Assembly (NCBI GenBank): GCA_964057225.1
Contig: OZ059899.1
Coordinates: 6,634,001 to 6,698,000 of the forward strand
DNA length: 64,000 nucleotides
Direction of reading: 5' to 3'
Source: Auanema rhodensis
Taxonomy: Eukaryota > Nematoda > Chromadorea > Rhabditida > Rhabditidae
The translations under genes and the position numbers were made by a program. Positions 13,616-24,085 of the stretch are shown here, one piece after another (the first letter of the stretch is position 1; each line of letters opens with the position of its first letter). Under the pieces are notes generated by a model, which was given only the letters and a program-made list of their open reading frames with translations, was not told where the DNA came from and ran no database searches.

Positions 13616-16600
13616 TCAAATACTATGCATAGTAAATACAGGATGTCGTCGTTTATCTGCAGAGCATGGTGCTCGTTGACATGCTTCCATTTCAGTTTCT
13701 ATGCCACCTCCACATTCACCATCACTATATTTTTGATAAAAGAAATGAAAAGATTGATTGACCTTCTTTACTCACCCACAGGGACATCGTCGTTTACGTA
13801 ATTTTTCACCCGGACCACAAGAAGTTGTGCATTCTGACCATTGGGACCATCTTGTCCATTCACATGGCTAAACATTCATATAACAGTTATCTGATTTTAT
13901 ACAATATAACAACTACTGTTTCTTTAGCTGGTTGAGGTTCATCAAATGGTTGTTTTGGGCGTTGTGGGTCAACCGGAATAATTGCCTCGTTATGAGTATT
14001 CGTTGGTCTTTCGTCTACTGCTTCAGCTTCTTCTGACGATTTCAATACTGAATCCAAATCCGAATCCAACTACATGATCAAGAAATTGTTTCATCAGGTC
14101 TAGTAATACACACATGAATTACCTCGTTTTCTTCTTCTGTTGTAAATTCTGTCTCTACATGTAATGGATGTTCTTCACCCGGAACAGGATTACCACGGGC
14201 AGGTAAATCATCTTCATCTGGATCACAATTAGTTGTATCTGTAGACATTCCCATACATTCGCAATTGTTAACTAATGCTGAAAAACACAGTTTTCGATAT
14301 TTCTTGGCGATTTAATTTCAAACAAAGAAATTACCATCACTATTAATACAGAAACGATTTCTTTCTTTTCGACCGGAGTTATTGCATTTACTCCATTCAG
14401 CCCATTGTGACCAACGGCAAACCTAAAAATTAAAGTTTTGATGAAAACGGTTCGTGTAGAGAAAGAAAAGTACTGGATAAGGAAATGCTGTTGTACTAAA
14501 TGCTGAATCTTTTCTGTTCAAAGGATAGCGAGGCGGAGAATTACGTCCAGCAATCTGCTAATTATTAAACTATATAAAATATAATTTGTATAGTTATACC
14601 TCAATATTATTTATTCTTGATTCTATTGGAATATAATGATCAATATTCTGACTACTTTCTGCTTCTGCTTCACCTTCACCTGCGGATAGAGTTGGGAACT
14701 CTCTATTATAGCATGACTAGAATAGTTTAAATTATTTCGTTTTTGATATTTTAATGTATACTTCATCTGATTTACATTGTCTATGTTCTTCTTCAGAACC
14801 TGGACAGCGACAATTCGGATCAGGTATTTTTGGTCCTGATGTTCTAGAGGATACACGGTCACAGTATCTGCGTCGGACTTCTCGTCCAACTCGACATGGT
14901 GTACAGCCACACCATTCACCCCATGAGCTCCATTGGCATGTTGGTGCATCTTCAACACATGCAATCGCACTTGGACATGGTCGAGTTTCCAAAGAGGAAC
15001 CAGGACAATAGCATTGATTATCTAAGTAGTCTACTTTTTGTTGAAAATATTAGTCAACTAACTGTCAGATGATCGTTTACCACGATGAATTATGGGAACA
15101 ATCGGTGTAAGACCTGAGAGTGATTGAACGTCTGATCTTCCATTGAAAGTATAACGAGAATTAGAAGTATCTTCCTAGAACGTGAAAGTAGTTGTATCTA
15201 ACTCATGTTACAAACTTGAAATGATAACTGTGGATTTCGTTGTATGTCACCATTCTCAGACATACATTGCCTATTACGTCGTGAAATTCCATTCGATCCA
15301 CAACCAATACAAGGAGACCATTCCGTCCATGTCTCCCACATACAGCAGGGCCCTGTCCATTATTTATTTATGATACTTGATATTAAAGCTAACCAGCGTC
15401 ACATGTTTTTCGATCGACATCATTTCCTATACATGTCCCAGCATTTTCAAGATTCAATCCCCCAGAAAAAGGAGCATAACGTATATCTGCATACATTATA
15501 TGACTTGAATTCATATGTTTCATTTTAATATGTTTTGAACGAGCAATTAAAGCCTGTTTTGCTCGATTTGATTCTTCTTCTGATTCCATAGGCATCTGAT
15601 CCAATTCTTCCAGGTCCGAAGGAATGTTCAAAAGTTCATCAGTAATACATCTTCAAGACACAGCAGTTGAGTATTTGGATAAAACAGAAACTTTACTTTC
15701 TTCTTCTTTCACATACTCCTAGCCCACAGCTAACTGAACATCCTCCCCAGTCTGTCCAAGGACCCCAATATGGACAAGATGCTAGCTGGCAGAACCTAAG
15801 TTCACTAGAAGCCCCCTCGCAATGTCCATTTCCACCTTCACATGTTCTTGCTCTATAGAGTCCAATGAATATCCCATAAATAAGGAAAACTTCACCTCAT
15901 CTGGTTTCCTTGACCACAAGTAGCACTACATTCTGACCATTCTTTCCATTCGGACCATGTAGCACATTCCTTTGTAGGACAGGGAAGTTGATCTTGAGCT
16001 GCACCTTCACATCCAGCATATGGTACTCCACGGTACAAACAAACTCTTTAATTATTAATAAAATTTAATTTCTTCATTTTTCATTAAACCTGTTCCTTAA
16101 CCGGAATGTTTCATCGTCACATTTGGTTTGATCGCACATACTCCATTCAGTCCATGCGGTCCAATCAGGACATCTTTGCTGGTTGCAAAGAAGCTTTTCT
16201 TCAGAACTTCCAACACATGTTGCCCCATTTATGCATTCACGACTTCGACTCTATTATATTTCATAATGTAAATTAATATATTTATGGAAAACGCACCATA
16301 TCACCACCATCGCAACTTCTAGAGCACGTAGTCCATGGAGTCCAATCTGACCAGTGAGGACATGGTCCTTTATCACATTCTCTATCTTCGAATGGTGATC
16401 CGTTACAAAATATTCCGTTCTATTAAGACACAGTATTGATAATTGTCAACGATTTCATAATACCTGGCAAGTTCTCATACGACGTTCTTTTCCTCGGCCG
16501 CAAGGTATGTTGCAGCCTTGCCATGAACTCCATTCTGACCAACTTGGGCATGGTGCCATTTGACAAGACTCTACCATCTGAATTTCATTTCAGTTTGCTT

Positions 16601-18323
16601 TATATATTTGAAATTCAAATTTACCGCACTTGCCCCTATACAACCTCCTACGCCTGTACATAAACGAGTTCTCTTTTTTTCTCCAACACCACAACTTGCA
16701 GAACAAAAAGACCAAGCACCCCACAACATCCATTCTGAGCAAGGTGGTAAAGTGCAAGGCATACTTGCAGATCCGACGCAACCTACACCACCTGTAAAGT
16801 TGAAAAAGTAGTGTTAACACGTCGCCTCGAACATGATATACCTAAACACTTTCGTGTTCGAACACCTGGTCCACACGTTATCGAACATCCAGTCCATTCA
16901 GACCATTCTACATGAACCGTTTCAGGTACAGCATCGATATGATAACAAGCATCTCTGATCTAAACGACCTTTGAAATATTAAAAAAATCCTTTAACTTAC
17001 ACAAGGAGGTTTAGGAGCACAAGGATCACCTCGTCTAGCTGGACACGGAGCTGTATCTAATGAAGCTAATGTAGGTACACATGGCATTCCTATATATGAC
17101 ACAAATAATTATATATTTCTTATATGAATTTACCTCCACAGTCCCTAACTTCCAAGTTCATCTGTCTGCCTTGATGCAAAACTTGGACCGGAGTAATTGG
17201 TCTCATATCTAAAAATATATTTATATATTTTATACTTTATATTATATTTTATGCATATACCAGTAAAAGGTGATTTTGGTCTTTCGTTATTCCTGTTTTG
17301 TGGTATTTCAAAAGGATTATTATGTACATTTTCTTCCATATCTATTGATTTCATTGTCTGCAAATAAGATTTTTTTATCAAATTCATAATAAATTAAGAT
17401 ATAATATAGTATACAGGCTTTGAAATGTTATTTTTATAGATAAAAATTAACTAAAATTATTACTTACCGCATATCGATCTCGTTTTCCTATTTTAATTTC
17501 AGAATCAGAAAACCTATCATTTTCTGGGAAGAAAGCATCTTGTTGTAACAATTCATTGTCTGTATTTTGCAAATTGTTGTAATTGTTTCAATTTTTTAAA
17601 AATCACCTTGTCCTCCTGAATCAAGTAAACGCTTATGGTTTGGAGATATTCGATGTGCCATATCAGATATTGCATAAAGTGGACATTTTTCCAATAGTTC
17701 ATATACTAAACATAAGAAATCAGTTAAAATAAATAAAAGAATCACAGAAAGTAACCTGTAGATTCTGGATCAATAGAAGCATCAGGATGAACAACTGTAC
17801 TGTTTTCATGACTATTTATAGTATGAACAATACATATGCCAAGATCCTTCAAATATTTAAAAAATAGTTTTATTATAAATTAAATTGAATAAAACCTTTT
17901 TAGAATATTTGACAAAAACGACTGCTTTACAGTATGCGATACTTTCAATGCATCGTTCAATACATTTGACAGCTGCTGATAATTCAACTCTTTGGAAAAT
18001 AGCATCATGATAGATTGTAGAATGCCTTCGTGAACAGACTTTCAGACATGATACTAAAAAATAATAATATATTATATTAGTTATAATAATAATAATAATA
18101 ATGATAAAAGTAAAATGTTGCACAACATAATATACATCTGTTCAACATCTTATGCAAATGAAAACAGGAAAAATGAAGAAGTTGATGTCTCTCTCTCTCT
18201 CTCTTATCATGTAAGTTTTGAATTTTGTTAATAATCTAGACAATTAATGAAACTATACTAAAATATCTTACCTATTCCAATAGAATATAGTAATATTATA
18301 TGAATTTGTTGTATTATATTCAT
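13616..18323 (-). CDS. Secreted multi-TSP1-repeat protein with N-terminal apple/PAN-like domain
   Basis: The ATG at 18323 gives a signal peptide (MNIIQQIHIILLYSIGIVSC) whose exon joins in phase to the next one at about 18056. A Cys-rich segment follows (CLKVCSRRH ... CIERCIESIAYCKA) with apple/PAN-like spacing. After a linker there are eleven thrombospondin type 1 cores centred near 16900, 16720, 16520, 16350, 16170, 15950, 15750, 15330, 14920, 14400 and 13840. Examples are VEWSEWTGCSITCG, CPSWSEWSSW, CATWSEWKEWSECSATCG and CEWTRWSQWSECTTSCG. Repeat 10 lacks the usual CSxxCG (CNNSG) and repeat 9 is irregular. Acidic or Pro-rich linkers lie between the later repeats (around 15400-15630 and 13910-14070). 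Such proteins act outside the cell in matrix or guidance, and the Trp ladders are usual C-mannosylation sites. I see no protease domain, so this is not an ADAMTS enzyme. No ortholog named. Confidence 0.85.
18188..18204. repeat. (TC)n microsatellite in first intron of the TSP1 gene
   Basis: Perfect short TC run lying between the signal-peptide exon and the PAN-like exon. Confidence 0.9.
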
Positions 18324-19484
18324 ATTTTTACTAGAAATACTACTGTTTTAATACAGTTTATATTATTAATTGTAACAACAGTAAATATAGAAGATTATAG
18401 AGAAGCTAACAAGTGACCAACGTTTATCCTGAATTGTATAACATTTGCTTATAATATTGAAATGGCTAACTTGCTCTAGTCACACCTCATAGCCTACAGA
18501 CGTGCTTGATATAAGCCGAGGCGTTAAGGCTGAACTGGATATCAGAAGGTTAGATTGTTTGCGTAATCAGAATCAGATGTAACGTCGTTGAGAAGAGGAT
18601 GAAGAATTAAAGGAGATCTAGAGATATGTCAATGCCTGAAACAAGGATTAAACCTGCTGGTCAAAGAATAATAAATGTGAGAAATTGATGTTTAACATAG
18701 CATAACTTGAAAAAAGGTTTATATTATGTATGGTAGAAACGACTAGAACGATTTTAAGATATTTGAACAATATTATTAGATGTTTAGATTATACTATTAT
18801 AGTATAGAAATGATCGAATAAACTATATCTTTTAAATAAATTTTGATAATAGAAATGTTATGATATGAAAGCTATATCGAATGTCTCCAAAACATGTGAC
18901 AAAGTAGGTGACTGTAGAGTCAAGTATAGGTAGTTAGCTTTTTCCTATATTATTTCATCTCCCTGTTTCTTTCTCTGTCTCTATTAAACATAAAGATGTA
19001 TATACATTTTTTCTTTAAAAGTAGAAGAAAGAGAGAAAGGTAAAAGAGAGAGAGAGAGAGAGATGAATAGAGAGTTAAACAAGTCATTTGCCATAATTGG
19101 ATGATTGCCTGCAACAATCTGTACAGACTGCAGATGCTTCTTCTGCCTTTTTTCCCGGTTACGTCTTTCTGATGACGGGCACGTAGACGATGATGACAAC
19201 AGTGACGGTAACGATGTCATTGACAGGTTTACTCAATGAATATAGTAGAATGTAGCAAAATGGAAAAAGCATCAGAACATAAAAGATGAGAACAACAAGT
19301 AAATAATAACTTAAAAAAACAAATTTAACAATGAATGTAAACATAATTTTTTTTTGTTGCAATTTTTGTGAAAATCTAGTACTTGAAGTAATATTCATAA
19401 CAACATATTATGTCATCTAAATAAGGGAGAAGCGAAGTTGTTAATTTCAATATAAATTTTTTTTAAAAAAAAATGGTAAACCTA
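18324..19484. other. Intergenic with simple repeats
   Basis: Contains a (GA)n tract at about 19045-19063. GC-richer patches near 18480-18650 and 19060-19210 have short open frames but no consistent exon chain. Confidence 0.45.
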
Positions 19485-20353
19485 TTACAGATGCATATGG
19501 AGTAAGCATTTCAAACATACTCTAATGTTTTGCAATGAATCTTTTCGAATCGCAAATGGAATGTCTTCTCGGACATATAGCGGCTTGCAGACGAGTTGCT
19601 GAAAAGCCGGTAAGGCTGGAGCCAATCTAGTTATGGGCTTGACCTTAGCCGGTACAGCAGCTATATACGAGGTGGAGGTTTTAGTAATTACTCTTCTTCA
19701 CATGAACATAAGTGACAGAGAATATAGCTATATTACAAAAGGAGGAAAAGCCTTGTTCAGGTGAAAATCCAGAAAGGACAAATTGAAAATATCTGATTTT
19801 CTACGTAATATTCCCAACTTTTCCCTCATCGATTAAAAAATTTATTCGCTTACTTCAAAGTAAAATACTTGTTAAAACTAAACGTGAGATGTTTGATGAC
19901 TTAAATTACACTCATATTAACTATTAGTCTATTATCCTCAAAAGCTCAAAGACACATTATTTGTTTTAAAAAAAGTATTTATTCTCAAAGAAATAGTATT
20001 AGTTACGTCATTATTCATTATTCACAAGACAATACATGATACAAATACTCATTACAAGTTCATTAAGAGCTTTAGTACTTACGTTTTTGTTATTTTATCT
20101 TATAGTTTAAAATGTTTATTCATTTAAAATAATTTACTATATGTAAACATATTCTATATTCTTTTCAATTTTTGAAGACCTTCATATTTGTATGGATTAG
20201 CTTTTTTGGCATAGACCAATTAGCAAACTACTAGAGTACTATTATTTTCTTCATAATCTATGATTCATGCCGTCAGGCAATCGACTCACTTTTACTTTTT
20301 CTTTTAAGAAAATAAATGAGGTAGACAAGGAGAAGAAGAAGAAAATGAAGCAT
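19485..20353 (-). CDS. Candidate small secreted protein, two exons, 79 residues
   Basis: Exon 1 (20290-20353) starts with a hydrophobic signal-like stretch (MLHFLLLLLVYLIYFL) followed by KRKSK, and ends at a strong donor (a|gtgagt). Exon 2 (19485-19660) begins after atatag and completes the split codon in phase. It reads AVPAKVKPITRLAPALPAFQ, then a Cys, a charged stretch (YVREDIPFAIRKDS), then VCLKC before the stop at 19485. Exon 2 is clearly GC-richer and less codon-repetitive than its surroundings. A donor-like AGA|gtatgt in exon 2 means the C-terminus could instead be spliced onward. A longer in-frame start exists at 20485 but would bury the signal peptide. No known family recognised. The prediction rests on phase agreement, base composition and the signal peptide. 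Confidence 0.4.
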
Positions 20354-21113
20354 TGTAAGGTAGAATAGAGGTAGACGTGGAGGGATGGGTTGGGAATAGA
20401 AAGATGGATAGAAAAGGTGAACGATAAAGAGGCCGCGTATGTAGAAATGATGAGAGAACCAGCTTCGTCCTCCTCCAGACTTCAATACAGGTCGCCATAT
20501 ATGACTTACCTTAGGTATATGAAATACGTAAAGCTAGAAAAGAAAGAAAAAAGCTGAAGAACTTCTGTTCACCAAGTTCAATTTCACTTCCATTTTCTAC
20601 TCATCATTTCATTTTTTTAATCCAATACTTCCAAGTGGAAAATCAAAAAGAGTCTACAAGGACATGATTGAGAACGAGTTCATGCCATGTGAACTCTTTA
20701 CGTCAGAAAGTTTTATAGAAAATAGTTCTAGTTAGTTGTTTGCAGGTGTTATCGACTATCTATTTGGTTATAGATCGAATATTTTATTCTGAAGAACAGC
20801 TGACAAAGTTTATTAAAAAGAAACATAAACCTGTGGGCAAGTTGGTAAAAGATACAATTCCATATTAGAAAAAAAAGATTGGAATCTAAAAATCATAGAA
20901 GCAAGAGAAATGTACACGTTTTTATGTTTTTGTGTTGTTTTTCAATGAAATTTATAGTTATTTCTCTAACTTATCTGAAAACATGTCAGTACATTAATTT
21001 AATATATAGTGAGAACATCAGGAAGATTGCAATAGAGTACGTAAGTAATCTAATATCATGCTGTAAGGGGGATATGAGCATAGATGAGCTGCAACGACTT
21101 TGAAACTTCTTCT
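20354..21113. other. Intergenic between two small minus-strand genes
   Basis: A strong donor with upstream acceptor on the minus strand near 20505-20535 could be a noncoding 5' exon of the 19485-20353 candidate. Otherwise AT-rich with nothing recognisable. Confidence 0.4.
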
Positions 21114-22913
21114 TCATTTTTCTTTTAGTGCTACCAAATGACGTAGATGATCCATAATTCTACGTTGTTGCGCTGTTGTTAAACAATTACCCATGTTATA
21201 AACACATGGACGAACGTATGCTTTCTTAAACAGATGAAACCTGAAAATAATCCGTCTGTAAATGCAGCTTTTTTGTAAAAAATAATTAAAATTTTGTTCT
21301 AATAAACTTGTAATTTTGCAGGTTAACCATCCAAAAAAAATAACAAGAGGTATTAAAATTTTCATTTAAACAACTTTAATGTCTATGAATTCGATTTTCA
21401 GCTTTCTAATTTTTCTTTTTTTTTTGCAAAAAGTTAATTTAAACTGTGTAATAACTTTCATTGTTTAATAGTTTTTGGTTGAAAATTTCTATTTTTGAAA
21501 TCTCAATAGTAATAACATAAACTAAGTCTTTTCTCTTATGTTGGTTAATAACAGGTGTCAAACTGCTAGAAAACAGGTGAGATCTAAACTAATTTTTAAT
21601 TCTTTGAGCATGACTTTGTTATAAATGATGGATTCTAAGGAACTACATAACTTTTGGTCTATTATATCTCATAACGTTCTTTATTGAAAAATAGAATTAT
21701 TATCTAAAAATAACTATTCAATGCTCCTTTCAATGAAAAAAAAAAGAAATAATTGCATTAAGCTTCTATTAGCTGAAACTAATTTGAAACATTTAAGTTA
21801 AAAGTTTCCAAGTAATAAAATATTTTTGATAAATCTTTAGATTTAATCAATTTGTTTTGAAAACAAAAAAAAATAGCTTTTTCAGGAAAAACTCCTGTAT
21901 ACTGTAATTATCCTCCTACTAAAAGGAAATAAATTAAACCCGCTTCATATTCATTTATATTTTTTTTGTATACGTCTAAATAAAATTTAAATATTGATAT
22001 GTGATCGAATAATATCAAAATTTTCAACTTGATTCTATATTCAGAATATATTTGTTATGAAGTTTAAACCTAGAAATTAGTGAACAATATAAAGAATACT
22101 GACACTTTCATACCCTTAAATAAGAAAGTTTTTCCTATTTTTTTAAAGTTATTTTTTTATTTCTTATATGTTTGTACATATAGTTTATAAGTTTTCATAT
22201 AGATGTATACTATATATTATTATGTTTCAAAAACTTAAACTATATATACATACAAGGGAACAAAAACAAAAAATGAAAAGTTCCAGACAAAATACTATTT
22301 TGTATTACTCACCCTTCCGTAAGAGGCTCTTCGTCAGATAACGCCATATCGAGAGAAGTTAGTGGATTCAAAAGTGGTCCTTGATCTACAGGAGCTCTTA
22401 GCAAATTCTGAAGTAGAATATGTACAAGACTTAATGAATATTAATATATAATTACACAAGTATTTTCAAAAAGTAAAAAAAGAAATATCGAAATTTAAAT
22501 ATAATTTTATTTTTTGGAAAGCATAAATGATTTATCTTAGTAAAGCTGATTGTAAAGTATATATATATATATATAATATATATTCTCGGTAATCTTTTCT
22601 TATTTATATGGACTCAGTTATAATATGAAAAAACTTATTTTTAGAAGCACAGACAATTAATAGGATTGTCTATGAATTTTTAATTTGTTTTAATTTCTTG
22701 AAAAAATTGGTGTTGCGATGAAAGAATGAATTATAGGAATTTGAAACATAATGTGAAGTGACGATGCTTGGTGTGTCAAGTTAATTCAAATGTGATCCAG
22801 ACGAAAAACGTTTTTCAAAAGAATTATCTTACCGTTTCAATATATCGTAGTTGTTGAGAATAAGCTAATCCAAGTATTGACACAAGAATACTGACCAACA
22901 AATACATTTGCAT
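21114..22913 (-). CDS. Prepropeptide with one Cys-x6-Cys loop between dibasic sites (neuropeptide-like)
   Basis: Three exons join in perfect phase: 22833-22913, 22407 down to 22313, and 21240 down to 21114, giving 100 residues. The start MQMYLLVSILVSILGLAYS is a textbook signal peptide. An acidic spacer follows (LTSLDMALSDEEPLTEG), then LFKK at residues 62-65, the segment AYVRPCVYNMGNCLTTAQQ (66-84), RR at 85-86, and an amphipathic tail ending ALKEK. The only two cysteines of the precursor are in this segment, so one disulfide loop is expected. Loop size, the aromatic-Asn pair and the Arg two residues before the first Cys match the general pattern of allatostatin-C/somatostatin-type peptides, but there is no further identity. 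No Gly for amidation is present at the RR site. The ATG lies 22 bases after an AAACAG acceptor. Function inferred, not demonstrated. Confidence 0.7.
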
Positions 22914-24085
22914 TTTCGTTTGCTCTTTAAGAATTCTGTTTATTTTTTTTGCAAAGGGAATGTATATAGAAAAGTAACAAAAAGAAAGAATAAAACAAAA
23001 TTTCATGAAAAATCGTACAATTTTGAATGTGACATCGATTACAAGAAGTAAGAATTATGAAAATGCTTAATTATGAGAAAGAATATATGCATAGAAAATA
23101 GTTGTTATGATCCCAAAATATGAGAAGAAAATATACAAAAAATAAAAACTGAAATTCTTCATGAAAAAGGACATATAGAAGTTCAAAATAATTTGAAGGA
23201 TACAAAAAATATTTTATACATGAATGCTCTCAAAGTTTTTGCTTTAATCAGAAGTCGAAATAGGAGAACAACAGAGATCATAAGAAATATATTTGGAATA
23301 AAGTATTCATAAGCACTAATAATGAAGATAAGAACGATATCAAATTCTAGTAATCATACAAGTAATATCAGATTTATGAAGGTGGAAACCAAAAGTAAAC
23401 AGATTTGAAGCACTTCAAATATAAGCTGAATCGAATATCAGAGGTTAAATAGGAAGATGGAGCGCAAATGTGAATAGAAAGCTAGGATGTATCAAAAGGC
23501 AATACGATGTCAATCAGCCTGATCTTCAAATTTCCGGGAATTTAAAAAAGAGAAATATTTTATTTTATGTCAAACAATTAAAAGAAAAAAAATTATTTAG
23601 TTGGAAGAACATTTTCAAGTATTGTTTTCTAATGATTGATGACAAATCTATGAACTTTGAAATTGCTATATATAATGATGATGATGGTGGTGGTGTTAAT
23701 GATGAAAGAACGTTAAAGAATCAACATATTCAAAATAAAATTTAAAAAATGAAATTTTATAACTATTCTAAACTATTTAAATCGAATAGTTTTGCCCAAA
23801 TAACTTGCATATTCACATGGAAAAAACAAAATAATAACATAACAAATTTGGAACAAATGGAGAAACGATGAAAATTCAAATAGATATTCAAGTCGACAGC
23901 TCATACAGAAGTAGATTGTCTTCTAATTTTTCAATTACTTTTTTTCGTAAAAGATTTGTTGAGCCTTCATTTATGCTTCTTGAATGTTTCCGTTTTTCTG
24001 AACATACGGAACACGGAAGGTTTTTTGGGGTACGAGTAATTTCTTTGAGTTTTACAAATTGGGCGTGGTATATCTTTGGGTCTTT
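22914..24085. other. Intergenic with an open minus-strand stretch at 23870-24085
   Basis: Mostly AT-rich. From about 24085 down to 23870 two minus-strand frames stay open for over 40 codons. One contains NLPCSVCSEKRKHS and ends LYELST; the other ends FRKTETFKKHK. Either could be the last exon of the 24086-26777 candidate or its 3' UTR. Confidence 0.4.

Noticed and set aside
14754-16811. Plus-strand frames of 60-95 codons across 14.7-16.8 kb
   Set aside because: They are antisense shadows of the TSP1 exons, which carry clear Trp and Cys motifs on the minus strand.
19060-19160. Minus-strand peptide SICSLYRLLQ resembling the end of an insulin A chain
   Set aside because: There is no paired Cys-Cys, no second Cys at the right spacing, no B chain upstream, and a neighbouring frame is equally open; chance resemblance of ten residues.
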